64,000 bases of DNA from Sandaracinomonas limnophila (GCF_004005965.1 NZ_SACY01000002.1:248001-312000), one strand, 5' to 3'. Positions 16,861-25,587 are shown, numbered from the stretch's first letter. Made by a program: numbers and translations. The notes: a model not told the origin generated them from the letters alone.

Positions 16861-17280
16861 ATGCTTAAATACATTCTAAAAACAATTTGCTTATCCTTTA
16901 TTTCCTTTTTCGCCTTTTCTCAAAATCATTCTGACCAAATTTTAGGTGAATGGTTAAGTGAGCCAAAAGACGGAAAAATCCTAATTTTCAAACAAGGAGA
17001 TAAATATTTTGGAAAGATTTCATGGTCGAAAAGAGTTTCTCCAAAGGATGAAAAAAATCCAGATCCTGCACTTAGGTCCAAGGAATTATTGGGACTCGTA
17101 ATTTTGAAAAATTTTAAATTTAATGGGGAGCATTGGGAAAGTGGAACCATTTACGATCCACATTCGGGTAAAACCTATGATTGCACCTTGAAATTAAGAA
17201 ATCAAAATAAAACATTAGACATACGCGGATTTGTGGGTGTTTCTTTATTCGGAAGAACCAGCACCTGGACGCGGTCTTAA
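16861..17280 (+). CDS. DUF2147 secreted protein
   Basis: 139 aa with a signal peptide (KTICLSFISFFAFSQ, cleaved near residue 20). The body carries the DUF2147 pattern ILGEWLSEPKDGKILIFK, then GEHWESGTIYDPHSGKTYDC, LRGFVG-like DIRGFVGVSLFGRT and a terminal WTR. It is a small lipocalin-like beta-barrel family, periplasmic and of unknown function. A TATCTTTG box lies about 20 bases before the start. Confidence 0.88.
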   Translation: MLKYILKTICLSFISFFAFSQNHSDQILGEWLSEPKDGKILIFKQGDKYFGKISWSKRVSPKDEKNPDPALRSKELLGLVILKNFKFNGEHWESGTIYDPHSGKTYDCTLKLRNQNKTLDIRGFVGVSLFGRTSTWTRS

Positions 17281-17292
17281 AGCCTAAGTAAA

Positions 17293-17742
17293 ATGAATGC
17301 CAACGAAAAATTATTAGCCTTTTTAAATCAAAATATAGGTAGAAAATTCTCTGAAGGAAATCCAAATCCAGTAACCACTTGGTTAGATGGAACCTTATTA
17401 GCTGCTGAAATGGGAAGTATAACAGCAGAATTTGAAGTCAGACAAGACCAATTAAATCATGCTGGTGTAATGCACGGAGGAATCATTACCACTATTTTAG
17501 ATGAAATGATGGGTGTAACCCTAATCACCTATGAAATTGAGCATTTGTATGTAACCATCAATTTGCATGTTGATTTTTTATTCGGTGCCAAATTAGGGGA
17601 AAAACTAAAAGCGGTCTCTCAAGTATACCGTGTTGGCAAAAAAATCGCAAATGTTGAGGCAAAATTATTCAACGCTAATGGGCAATTGATTGCAAAGGCT
17701 ACGAGTAATTTGGCAGCGACGGGAGTAAGAGTGAGCCAGTGA
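17293..17742 (+). CDS. PaaI-family acyl-CoA thioesterase (hotdog fold)
   Basis: A 149-aa single hotdog domain with LNHAGVMHGGIITTILDEMMG (HGGxxxTxxD catalytic helix) and a VTINLHVDFL strand. It hydrolyses acyl- or aryl-CoA; the substrate is unknown. Its last four residues (RVSQ) and its stop codon are encoded by the first units of a tandem array, so the C-terminus has been remade or bounded by the repeat. Confidence 0.88.
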   Translation: MNANEKLLAFLNQNIGRKFSEGNPNPVTTWLDGTLLAAEMGSITAEFEVRQDQLNHAGVMHGGIITTILDEMMGVTLITYEIEHLYVTINLHVDFLFGAKLGEKLKAVSQVYRVGKKIANVEAKLFNANGQLIAKATSNLAATGVRVSQ

Positions 17743-17814
17743 GCAGAGTGAGCAGAGTGAGCCAGTGAGCCAGTGAGCAGAGTGAGCCAGTGAGCAGAGT
17801 GAGCCAGTGAGCAG
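17731..17814 (+). repeat. Left array of element 1 (ten 8/9-bp units)
   Basis: GTGAGCCA (8 bp) and GTGAGCAGA (9 bp) units are mixed in the order 8-9-9-8-8-9-8-9-8-8, the last being GTGAGCAG. The thioesterase stop (17740-17742) is the TGA of the second unit. Confidence 0.95.
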
Positions 17815-17886
17815 GTATTTTTTAAAAAAATAAGTTTCTAGGTTAATAATATCAGTTTTTTTTCAATTGTATTAACACCAAATATT

Positions 17887-17894
17887 TAGATTTG
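17887..17894 (+). promoter_or_regulatory. Promoter -7 box of the 4HB gene
   Basis: TAGATTTG matches TAnnTTTG, with a TTG 17 bases upstream. It lies 7 bases before the ATG, so the transcript would be almost leaderless. Confidence 0.5.
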
Positions 17895-17901
17895 AAATAT
17901 T

Positions 17902-18252
17902 ATGGTGGTAAAAAAATTTGAAGATCTTATTGCTTGGCAAAAAGCCAAAAATCTTTGTGTTGAAATTTGTTCAAAAATTGTCAAAAAAGAAAATGTTTCC
18001 TTTTATGATCAAATTTTTCGTGCAAGCCTATCAATTTCAAACAATATTTCAGAAGGATTTGGACGAAATTCTCAAAAAGAATTCAAGCGATTTATAATGA
18101 TTGCACTTGGCTCCGCAAATGAAGTAAAATCCATGCTAATTTTAGGTCGAGAAATTGGAGTAATTAAAATAGAATTTTCTCAGGATTTAGAGCAAAAAGC
18201 AGATGAGGTTATTCGAATTATAATTGGACTTTCAAATAAAATTAAAATCTAG
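17902..18252 (+). CDS. Four-helix-bundle protein (S23/IVP/Avd-like)
   Basis: A 116-aa all-helical basic protein. FEDLIAWQKAKNLCVEI is the usual N-terminal helix, and DQIFRASLSISNNISEGFGR is the family signature. Relatives are encoded inside 23S rRNA intervening sequences, as free-standing genes, and as the Avd accessory protein of diversity-generating retroelements; they form barrel pentamers that bind nucleic acid. The gene is enclosed by inverted tandem arrays, and its stop is 7 bp from the right array. No reverse transcriptase or rRNA is nearby, so its function here is unknown. Confidence 0.9.
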   Translation: MVVKKFEDLIAWQKAKNLCVEICSKIVKKENVSFYDQIFRASLSISNNISEGFGRNSQKEFKRFIMIALGSANEVKSMLILGREIGVIKIEFSQDLEQKADEVIRIIIGLSNKIKI

Positions 18253-18258
18253 CTTCCC

Positions 18259-18301
18259 TGGCTCACTTTGCTCACTGGCTCACTCTGCTCACTCTGCTCA
18301 C
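18259..18301 (-). repeat. Right array of element 1 (five inverted units)
   Basis: On the plus strand: TGGCTCAC, TTTGCTCAC, TGGCTCAC, TCTGCTCAC, TCTGCTCAC, which are reverse complements of the left-array units. The feoB stop codon (18298-18300) lies in the outermost unit. Confidence 0.95.
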
Positions 18302-20424
18302 TTCAACACTTGATAAACAATCAACGCCGCTACGTAAGCTAAAGTTGTCATATAAGCGAACTGAATAACTGGATATTTCCATGATTTGGTTTCTCTGTAG
18401 GTAGTAGCCAAAGTACTCATGCACTGCATGGCAAAAGCATAAAATATTAACAGAGAAAATCCCAAAGCGGTATCATACATGGGTTTTCCTGTATCTGGAT
18501 TAATTTCAGAACGCATACGCTGTTTGATGGTTGCATTCTCATCATCTGTTTCGCCTCCTAAGCTGTAAATAGTTGACATCGTACCTACAAAAACTTCTCG
18601 GGCTGCAAAAGAGGTTATTAAAGCAATGCCAATTTTCCAATCATATCCTATTGGTTTAATGACAGGCTCAATTATTTTCCCAAAATGACCAGCATACGAA
18701 TTTTCTAATTTTTGTGCCGCTATTTTGTTTTCTAAATCGATTCCCCTTAGACTTGGGTATTGTTGTTTAACCGTTTGTTCAGCTTGGGTCATGGAATCGC
18801 CAGGACCATAACTTGCAAACACCCACAACACAATAGAAATTGCTACAATGATTTTACCCGCTTCAAATACAAAAGCCTTCACAGAATTTAAAATACTGAT
18901 GGCAATGTGTTTGAAACGAGGCCCCTTGTAGGTTGGCAATTCCATGATGAAATAGCTTTTCTCATTGAACTTCAAGATTTTTTTCATCAAGGCAGCGGAA
19001 ATCAAAGCCATAAAAAATCCTAATAAATACAAGGCAAAAAGTGCAACACCTTGCAAATTAAACAAGCCAAAAAGTGTGTTTTTTTCTGGAACTACCAATG
19101 AAATTAAAACTGTATATATTGGTAAACGTGCAGAACATGACATCAGGGGCGTCACCATTATCGTAATCAAGCGATCTTTCCAAGAACCAATTGACCTCGT
19201 TGACATGATAGCAGGCACCGCACAAGCTACGCCTGAAATCAAAGGCACAACTGATTTACCGTTGAGTCCAAATCGACGCATCATTTTGTCCATGATGAAC
19301 ATCACGCGCGACATATACCCTGTTTCTTCTAAAAGCGAAATAAATAAAAACAAAAAGGCTATTTGAGGAACAAAAATCAGAACTCCACCAATACCGGCTA
19401 TTAAACCATCCGTCAACAAATCTGTTAATTTAGAGGCTGGCAAAACTTCTTTCAAATAGTCATTGATATGAGCTACTAATGAATCAATACCATCCATTGG
19501 GACCGATGCCCAAGTAAAAACGGCCTGAAACATTATAAAAAGTATGCCCAAGAAAATCACATAGCCTAATATAGGATGTAAAAAGGCTTTATCTAAACGA
19601 TCTGTCCAGGTTTTAACTGGCTCATCGTCCCATTGTCGATTCAAATTGATCACGCAACGATCAACAATTTCGGTCAATAGTTCGTATCGTTTAACCGTTT
19701 CACGGGATTTATAAGTTTTGGCAAAAAAATGGTTTTTCACCATAATTCCATCAAAAGCTTCTCTTTGGGCTTGCGTAAACATTTTCATTCGATCATGTTC
19801 CATCAACCAAAGCAGAGCTCGATATGGGTCTGTTTCACCAAATTTTGCAGCAATATCTTTTAATAATTGGTCTTCAACCGGTAAGGGAAGTGCATCATTG
19901 GAGGCAAATCTATTTTTTAGCGTTTGGGCAACTGCTAATTTTAAACCATTAACTCCTATTCCCTTTTTTGCATTGATTTCTATAACCTCCACATTTAATT
20001 CACGTGCTAATTTCAAAGAATTGATAACAAATCCTTGATTTTCGGCCACGTCAATCATGTTTAAAGCCAAAACCGTTGGGATTCCCAAGTCGCGAACCTG
20101 CGAAAACAACAACAAATTTCTCTTTAAATTAGAGGCATCCGCCACCACAATGGCCATATCTGGATAATCCTCATGATTGGGATTTCCCAAAATATTAATC
20201 ACCAATTCTTCGTCTAAAGATTTAGGATAAATAGAATATATACCCGGCAAATCTAAAATTTCAATTTCCTTTCCTGGCTCCAATTCCCAAATACCTGTCA
20301 ATTTATCCATAGTTACCCCTGGAAAATTTCCGGTTTTCTGACGAAGACCCGTCAGACTATTAAATAATGAAGATTTACCTGCATTAGGATTACCTATTAA
20401 TGCAATTTTTGCTCTATTTGCCAA
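18298..20424 (-). CDS. feoB: Ferrous iron transporter B
   Basis: 708 aa. The N-terminal G-domain has G1 GNPNAGKSS, a G2 Thr in GNFPGVT, G3 DLPG and G4 NMID. A helical GDI-like spacer follows, then two Gate motifs in a multi-helix membrane domain (SGVACAVPAIMSTR and SCSARLPIYTVLI, the second holding the conserved Cys). It imports Fe2+ across the inner membrane. It is downstream of feoA (2-bp gap). Its stop codon lies inside a tandem array. Confidence 0.97.
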   Translation of the reverse strand: MANRAKIALIGNPNAGKSSLFNSLTGLRQKTGNFPGVTMDKLTGIWELEPGKEIEILDLPGIYSIYPKSLDEELVINILGNPNHEDYPDMAIVVADASNLKRNLLLFSQVRDLGIPTVLALNMIDVAENQGFVINSLKLARELNVEVIEINAKKGIGVNGLKLAVAQTLKNRFASNDALPLPVEDQLLKDIAAKFGETDPYRALLWLMEHDRMKMFTQAQREAFDGIMVKNHFFAKTYKSRETVKRYELLTEIVDRCVINLNRQWDDEPVKTWTDRLDKAFLHPILGYVIFLGILFIMFQAVFTWASVPMDGIDSLVAHINDYLKEVLPASKLTDLLTDGLIAGIGGVLIFVPQIAFLFLFISLLEETGYMSRVMFIMDKMMRRFGLNGKSVVPLISGVACAVPAIMSTRSIGSWKDRLITIMVTPLMSCSARLPIYTVLISLVVPEKNTLFGLFNLQGVALFALYLLGFFMALISAALMKKILKFNEKSYFIMELPTYKGPRFKHIAISILNSVKAFVFEAGKIIVAISIVLWVFASYGPGDSMTQAEQTVKQQYPSLRGIDLENKIAAQKLENSYAGHFGKIIEPVIKPIGYDWKIGIALITSFAAREVFVGTMSTIYSLGGETDDENATIKQRMRSEINPDTGKPMYDTALGFSLLIFYAFAMQCMSTLATTYRETKSWKYPVIQFAYMTTLAYVAALIVYQVLK

Positions 20425-20426
20425 AA

Positions 20427-20660
20427 CTAAATGTTTTTACACTCTCTAATATTAATAGTAGAAGCCTCCTCCTTTCGCATAGAAAGTGTGTATCCAGACA
20501 CTTTTAAGGCGATGGGGTCGCCAAATGGAGCTGTATGCGTTAGTTCAACGATGGTTCCAGGCAAACATCCCATTTCCAACAATTTTAAAGACAATAATTC
20601 ATCTGTAAATCCAGCAATCACCGCTTTATCACCTACCTTCAATTCTGCCAATGTAGCCAT
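20427..20660 (-). CDS. feoA: Ferrous iron transport protein A
   Basis: A 77-aa SH3-like domain with LKVGDKAVIAGF, LLEMGCLPGTIVELTHTAPFGDPIALKVSGYTLSMRKEEA split across the domain; the PxGDPxxxxVxGxxLSLR pattern is typical of FeoA. It activates FeoB. It is the first gene of the feo operon, preceded by a Fur-like palindrome and a TACCTTTG box. Confidence 0.95.
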   Translation of the reverse strand: MATLAELKVGDKAVIAGFTDELLSLKLLEMGCLPGTIVELTHTAPFGDPIALKVSGYTLSMRKEEASTINIRECKNI

Positions 20661-20683
20661 TTAAACCGCTCTACCTTTACTTA

Positions 20684-20715
20684 TTTAGAATAATTTTAAA
20701 TTAGACACAAAGGTA
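20684..20715 (-). promoter_or_regulatory. feo promoter with Fur-like box
   Basis: The -7 box TACCTTTG lies on the minus strand (20708-20715). Just downstream of it is the interrupted palindrome TTTAnAATnATTnTAAA (20684-20700). The central 15 bases match the Fur 7-1-7 consensus TGATAATnATTATCA at 10 of 14 positions. The place around +1 suits iron-dependent repression; this is inferred. Confidence 0.55.
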
Positions 20716-20810
20716 GTAAAATTTTGTTGGCAAAAAATGATAAATATTAGGAAAATAAAAATCTAAAAGGTATTTAATCATTTTGTAACTTGCAGGTTCT
20801 TTGGATAGAA

Positions 20811-21479
20811 ATGAAGTCGAACGAAATTTTTGTGCTAGTAAAAAAAGAGATAAACCTGGAATGGAGGCAGAAATTTGCCCTCCAAGGACTCATTTTGTAT
20901 TTGGCCTCCACCATTTTCATTTGTTATCTTTCATTCAAAGCCAAGAATCAAAGCATCGAACCCATAACCTGGAATACCTTATTTTGGATAATCCTATTGT
21001 TTACTGCAGTAAATGCGGTGGGAAAAAGCTTCACACAGGAGCATAGGGACAGAAATTTATTTTATTTCCAGCTTTTCAAGCCTGAAAGTATTATTTTCTC
21101 CAAAATCATTTACAATAGCATCATGCTCATTGGAATGTCGCTCGTAGGTATATTATTTTACACCTGGGTCATGGGAAATCCGGTAGGAAATTTTCCTTTT
21201 TATTTGGTTGCTTTAGTTTTAGGAGCCTTGGGATTCTCCTCTACCCTCTCCCTAATTGCGGGAATTGCTGCCCAAGGAGAAAACACTGCAACCTTAATGG
21301 CAGTTTTGAGCTTTCCCATCATTGTACCTTTACTTTTATTGTTATTAAAACTTTCTAAATCGGCCATGGATGGTTTCGGTTTGGATGAAAACATAGACGA
21401 ATTGGGCGTTTTAGTGGCCCTCGACTTAATTGTAATTGCCTTATCCGGAATACTTTTTCCTTTTATATGGAAACATTAA
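20811..21479 (+). CDS. ccmB: Heme exporter CcmB
   Basis: A 222-aa six-helix ABC-type permease subunit for cytochrome c maturation. Typical features are VKKEINLEWRQKFALQG at the N-terminus, FTQEHRDRNLFYFQLFKPE (conserved loop) and PIIVPLLLLLLKLS. The ATG at 20811 is used; upstream in-frame codons only add a short non-conserved extension. It overlaps ccmC by 13 bases. The partner ATPase CcmA is not in the window. Confidence 0.9.
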   Translation: MKSNEIFVLVKKEINLEWRQKFALQGLILYLASTIFICYLSFKAKNQSIEPITWNTLFWIILLFTAVNAVGKSFTQEHRDRNLFYFQLFKPESIIFSKIIYNSIMLIGMSLVGILFYTWVMGNPVGNFPFYLVALVLGALGFSSTLSLIAGIAAQGENTATLMAVLSFPIIVPLLLLLLKLSKSAMDGFGLDENIDELGVLVALDLIVIALSGILFPFIWKH

Positions 21480-22141
21480 AAAAACATAGCTGGAAGTTTG
21501 TTGCACTACTGCTTCTAATTTACACCGTTGTGATGGGACTTTATGGAAAAGTGCCTCGACAAGCCATTTTGAACGAAACCGTAAGAAATTTATATTTCCA
21601 CGTAACCATGTGGTTTTCCATGATTTTCTTATTAAGTACTTCTGTATATCATTCGGTTAAATACCTACAAACCTCCGACTTATCACATGACCAAAAATCC
21701 AATGCATACGTGGAGACAGGTTTGATTTTTGCAGTTTTAGGCCTATTAACAGGTTCCCTTTGGGCAAAATTTACTTGGGGTGCTTGGTGGACTAATGATC
21801 CCAAACTAAACTCAGTGGCTATTGGCATGTTGATTTATTTGGCCTATTTATTAGTTCGTTCCTCCCTACCAGATGAACAACAAAAAGCTAGAATTAGCAA
21901 TGTGTACAACATTTTCGCCTTTGTAATTTTCATGGTTTTGATTTGGATCTTACCACGATTGACCGATTCCCTACATCCCGGAAACGGAGGAAATCCTGGT
22001 TTTAATTCCATGGACCTTGATAATAGAATGCGAATGGTATTTTATCCAGCAATCATAGGCTGGACGATGTTGGGATTTTGGATTGCCAACATCAAAATTA
22101 GAGTAAAGAAAATTGAAGAAACAATTGAAGAAACTGAATAA
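21467..22141 (+). CDS. ccmC: Cytochrome c maturation protein CcmC
   Basis: A 224-aa six-helix heme-handling protein. The tryptophan-rich periplasmic motif WGAWWTNDPKLNS is present, with conserved histidines before (NLYFHVTMW) and after it (DSLHPGNGG). It loads heme onto CcmE. It overlaps ccmB and is followed at once by the ccmD-like gene. Confidence 0.93.
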   Translation: METLKKHSWKFVALLLLIYTVVMGLYGKVPRQAILNETVRNLYFHVTMWFSMIFLLSTSVYHSVKYLQTSDLSHDQKSNAYVETGLIFAVLGLLTGSLWAKFTWGAWWTNDPKLNSVAIGMLIYLAYLLVRSSLPDEQQKARISNVYNIFAFVIFMVLIWILPRLTDSLHPGNGGNPGFNSMDLDNRMRMVFYPAIIGWTMLGFWIANIKIRVKKIEETIEETE

Positions 22142-22142
22142 C

Positions 22143-22349
22143 ATGAAATATTTATTAAGCTTTTTATTCCTTATCCTGATAAATTTTGCTGCTTTTTCGC
22201 AAGAAGTTGAAATGGCAGACAAATTCCGTGCAGACGGAAAAATTTATGTAGTAATTGCCGTAATCTTAATTATTTTAATCGGATTATTTACCTTCTTATT
22301 TAGATTAGATAACAAAGTAAGTAAACTGGAAAAACGCCTAAAAAAATGA
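22143..22349 (+). CDS. CcmD-like small membrane protein
   Basis: 68 aa. An N-terminal hydrophobic stretch (LLSFLFLILINFAAFSQ) resembling a signal peptide is followed by a second helix (IYVVIAVILIILIGLFTFLF) and a charged tail (LDNKVSKLEKRLKK). Position between ccmC and ccmE (overlapping ccmE by 4 bases) and the helix-plus-basic-tail layout fit CcmD, though it is longer than usual. Confidence 0.75.
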   Translation: MKYLLSFLFLILINFAAFSQEVEMADKFRADGKIYVVIAVILIILIGLFTFLFRLDNKVSKLEKRLKK

Positions 22350-22786
22350 AAAAAACACATATCATTGGTTTAATCCTGATAGCAATTGCTATTGGAATAA
22401 TCCTAATCACGACTGCAGACACCAGCACCTACGTTGGATTTGATGAGGCAGAGAAAATTGCTGCAGATAATCCTAACCAAAAAGTTCATGTGGTGGGACA
22501 ATTGAAAAAAGATGCACAAGGAAATATCATTGGCATGCATTTTGATCCAGCAATGGATGCAAACCGCTTAGAATTTTTAGTAGTAGATAGCTTGGGAAGA
22601 GAAAATCAGGTTATTTATGGCGCCCCTAAACCACAAGATTTTGAAAAATCCGAGAAATTGGTGTTAGTTGGCAACATGAAATCCGATCATATATTCTATT
22701 GCGATAAAATCTTATTAAAGTGTCCATCTAAATACCAAGAGGGTAAAATTACAGCAGACACAACCAAAACCGCCGCCTTAAATTAA
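22346..22786 (+). CDS. ccmE: Heme chaperone CcmE, CxxxY variant
   Basis: A 146-aa membrane-anchored OB-fold protein: N-terminal helix, then VHVVGQLKKD, LEFLVVDS and EKLVLVGNM strands. The heme-attachment region reads FYCDKILLKCPSKY. The usual HxxxY (His covalently binding heme) is CxxxY here (Cys-Pro-Ser-Lys-Tyr). This variant is known from Desulfovibrio and archaeal Ccm systems. It receives heme from CcmC and passes it to CcmF. Confidence 0.9.
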   Translation: MKKTHIIGLILIAIAIGIILITTADTSTYVGFDEAEKIAADNPNQKVHVVGQLKKDAQGNIIGMHFDPAMDANRLEFLVVDSLGRENQVIYGAPKPQDFEKSEKLVLVGNMKSDHIFYCDKILLKCPSKYQEGKITADTTKTAALN

Positions 22787-22790
22787 CAAA

Positions 22791-25340
22791 ATGTTACACG
22801 AAACCATTGGATCCGCTGGACATTTATTGGTCATTACATCATTCGTAACGGCCCTAATTGCTACGTTCGCCTATATCAAAGCCAGTTTTTCAAATGAGGT
22901 TGAAGAAAAATCTTCATGGATAAAATTTGCTAGAAGTATCTTTGTAACGCACCTTTTTGCGGTTGTCGCTGTTGCTGCAATTTTGTTTGTAATCATTTAC
23001 AACCATTATTTTGAGTACCATTACGCATTTAGTCACTCCTCTTTAGCACTACCCATTCATTACATGATTTCCTGTTATTGGGAAGGGCAAGAAGGAAGTT
23101 TTCTTTTGTGGATTTTCTGGCAAGCCATAATTGGGGTAATCCTGATGGTAAAAAACCCGAAATGGGAGGCACAAGTAATGACCGTTTTTGCTTTGGTGCA
23201 AACCTTTTTAACTTCCATGATTTTAGGAATTATCATTCCTGGCATAGAATTAAAAATTGGGTCTTCGCCATTCCTTTTATTGAGAGAAGCGCAGCCCGAC
23301 CTACCTGTTTGGACCATGCAACCAAATTTTATTCCCAAAGACGGAAGAGGCTTAAATCCATTATTACAAAATTATTGGATGGTTATTCACCCTCCCACCC
23401 TGTTCCTTGGTTTTGCTTTAACCTTAGTTCCTTTTGCATTTTTAATGGCAGGACTTTGGACGAACCAATTCAAAGAATGGATCAAACCAGCCTTGCCTTG
23501 GGCATCTTTTGGTGCAGCTGTTTTAGGGATTGGTATCATGATGGGAGCCTACTGGGCCTATGAAACCCTAAATTTTGGTGGCTATTGGAATTGGGACCCA
23601 GTTGAAAATGCATCTTTTGTGCCTTGGCTGGTTTTAATTGCTGCGATTCACACAATGGTTTCGGCAAGAACCTCAAGTACTGCTTTAAAAACAAGTATTA
23701 TTTTGGTAATTGCTACCTTTATTTTGGTTCTATATTCTACCTTCTTGAATCGTTCGGGAATTTTAGGAAATGCCTCAGTACACTCATTTACAGACCTGGG
23801 ACTTTCCGGACAATTGTTAATTTACTTGTTAACTTTTCTTATTGCAGCTATCGGTTTGGCAATTTGGAAGTGGTCCAAATTAGGTACCGATGAAAAAGAA
23901 TTAGGAATTTACAATCGTGAATTTTGGATATTTTTAGGAGCAAGTATTTTAGCTCTTTCTGCATTCCAATTAACCTTCACTACTTCCATCCCTGTTTATA
24001 ATAAAGTTGCAGAACTTTTCGGACTTGTTTCAAACATTGCCCTACCAGCGGACCAGGTGGAACATTACAGCAAAATTCAAATCTGGATTTACATTGTAGT
24101 TGCCATCGTTTCTGGAATCGCACAATTTATTTGGTGGGGAAAAATCAAAGAAGGCAAACAATGGAAAGCATTGCAAACTGCTCTTTTAACAGCAACATTT
24201 TTAACTGTGTTATTTGTTAATCTTGGCAAAATCTTCACCATCCCATACATCGTTTTATTGTGGAGTGGGCTATTCGCTGTAGTTGCAAACGGACAAATCA
24301 TTTTCCATTTGTGGAAACAAAATGCTAAACTTTCTGGTGGGGCAACTTCCCATTTTGGTCTGGCAGTCATGTTGATTGGTATTTTATTTTCTGCAGGTTA
24401 TTCCAAAGTCGTTTCCTTAAACAATTCTGGCTTTGCCATTTCCAACAAATCGGAGGATTTCACCAAAGACAACAACAAAGAAAACAAGGAAAATCTACCT
24501 CTTTGGTTAGGTCAAGGTGCGCAAATGCAAGATTATTTGGTTACCTATAAAGGTAGAAAAATTGCTTTACGTGGGCAATCTGGTTATTTCAACAGAAAAG
24601 ATTTTGAGGTGATTGAAGGTGATTTCAAAGCAATTGCCCTAAAAGATATCATTCAAAATGAAAAGTCCATTGCCAAAAAAGGCGACACGCTTCTTTTTGA
24701 ACCAGAAAACACGTATTACGAATTAGAATTCAAAAACGCAGAAGGAAAAACCGTTTCCTTATACCCTCGTTGGCAAGTGAATCCTAAAATGGGAACTGCC
24801 ATTTCGCCAGACATCAAACACGGCTGGAACAACGATATTTACACCTATGTTTCTTTAGATCCGCGTTTGGCAACAGAGGCTGGAGAAGAAAAACAGTGGT
24901 CTGCCACACAAGAATATACCCAAAGCATTGGCGATACCTTATACATCAATGATTTCATTGCCGTTTTACGTAATGTAGGTCGTGTGGACAATTTTGAAGG
25001 AGCAAGCTTAGGTCCAAATGATGCAGCAGTGGAGGCACAGATTGAGGTGCTTGGAAAGAATAATGAAAACCATGTATTGAAACCCGTTTTTGTTATTAAA
25101 GAAGGTATGGTGGCCATGCCAGCTTTTGAGAATGAAGAAACAGGTATTAAGATTAAATTTACGTCTATCAATCCAAAAACTGGACAATTTAGCTTTGCTG
25201 TCAATACCACTCAACAGGAATTAATCATTATTAAAGCCTTAGAAAAACCGTACATAAATTTGGTTTGGATAGGTTCTATTTTAATCTTTGTTGGATTATT
25301 TTTATCGATGGTCAGACATTTAAAAACCCAAACGACCTAA
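22791..25340 (+). CDS. ccmF: Cytochrome c heme lyase CcmF
   Basis: An 849-aa multi-helix protein, longer than proteobacterial CcmF (about 650). The WWD motif is GGYWNWDPVENASFVPWL near residue 265; conserved His contexts include IHPPTLFLGF and LIAAIHTMV. The large periplasmic C-terminal domain (about 560-820) ends in a final helix. It ligates heme to apocytochrome c. It follows ccmE by 4 bases. Confidence 0.96.
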   Translation: MLHETIGSAGHLLVITSFVTALIATFAYIKASFSNEVEEKSSWIKFARSIFVTHLFAVVAVAAILFVIIYNHYFEYHYAFSHSSLALPIHYMISCYWEGQEGSFLLWIFWQAIIGVILMVKNPKWEAQVMTVFALVQTFLTSMILGIIIPGIELKIGSSPFLLLREAQPDLPVWTMQPNFIPKDGRGLNPLLQNYWMVIHPPTLFLGFALTLVPFAFLMAGLWTNQFKEWIKPALPWASFGAAVLGIGIMMGAYWAYETLNFGGYWNWDPVENASFVPWLVLIAAIHTMVSARTSSTALKTSIILVIATFILVLYSTFLNRSGILGNASVHSFTDLGLSGQLLIYLLTFLIAAIGLAIWKWSKLGTDEKELGIYNREFWIFLGASILALSAFQLTFTTSIPVYNKVAELFGLVSNIALPADQVEHYSKIQIWIYIVVAIVSGIAQFIWWGKIKEGKQWKALQTALLTATFLTVLFVNLGKIFTIPYIVLLWSGLFAVVANGQIIFHLWKQNAKLSGGATSHFGLAVMLIGILFSAGYSKVVSLNNSGFAISNKSEDFTKDNNKENKENLPLWLGQGAQMQDYLVTYKGRKIALRGQSGYFNRKDFEVIEGDFKAIALKDIIQNEKSIAKKGDTLLFEPENTYYELEFKNAEGKTVSLYPRWQVNPKMGTAISPDIKHGWNNDIYTYVSLDPRLATEAGEEKQWSATQEYTQSIGDTLYINDFIAVLRNVGRVDNFEGASLGPNDAAVEAQIEVLGKNNENHVLKPVFVIKEGMVAMPAFENEETGIKIKFTSINPKTGQFSFAVNTTQQELIIIKALEKPYINLVWIGSILIFVGLFLSMVRHLKTQTT

Positions 25341-25341
25341 T

Positions 25342-25587
25342 ATGTCTTTTAGAGAAATCATAAGTTTATCGGCTGGAATCGGATTTTTCATCATCTGGAT
25401 TATAGATTTAAATGCCCCAACTCCCGCAGAAATTCAAGGAAAATTTTGGCATGAACTTTTTTACCATTACAATTGGTTGATGTTCTCTGTGGGTTGTTTG
25501 TTTTACTTCCAATACTTTAAAAACTTACGGGTAAAAAATCAGGAAACCTCAGATAAAAAACCGAATATCCCTAAGAAAAAGAAATAA
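25342..25587 (+). CDS. Small two-helix membrane protein in the ccm operon
   Basis: 81 aa: a helix at ISLSAGIGFFIIWIIDL, a loop, a second helix NWLMFSVGCLFYFQYF, and a lysine-rich tail ending PKKKK. It starts 1 base after ccmF. No family was recognised; its place suggests an accessory role in cytochrome assembly. Confidence 0.65.
   Translation: MSFREIISLSAGIGFFIIWIIDLNAPTPAEIQGKFWHELFYHYNWLMFSVGCLFYFQYFKNLRVKNQETSDKKPNIPKKKK

Larger units (their letters stand above)
17731..18301. mobile_element. Four-helix-bundle element 1: inverted tandem arrays around a 4HB gene
   Basis: A 571-bp segment in the gap between the convergent thioesterase and feoB genes. The left array has ten GTGAGC-type units, the right array has five inverted units, and a single four-helix-bundle gene with its own promoter-like box lies between them. 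The outer unit on each side contains the stop codon of the flanking gene. It has the plan of a compact element with terminal inverted arrays and no transposase. Mobility is inference. Confidence 0.55.

Noticed and set aside
17731-17814. CRISPR array
   Set aside because: Units are 8-9 bp with no spacers between them and no cas genes are present.
17902-18252. Avd of a diversity-generating retroelement
   Set aside because: No reverse transcriptase, template repeat or variable-repeat target gene occurs nearby; only the protein fold is shared.
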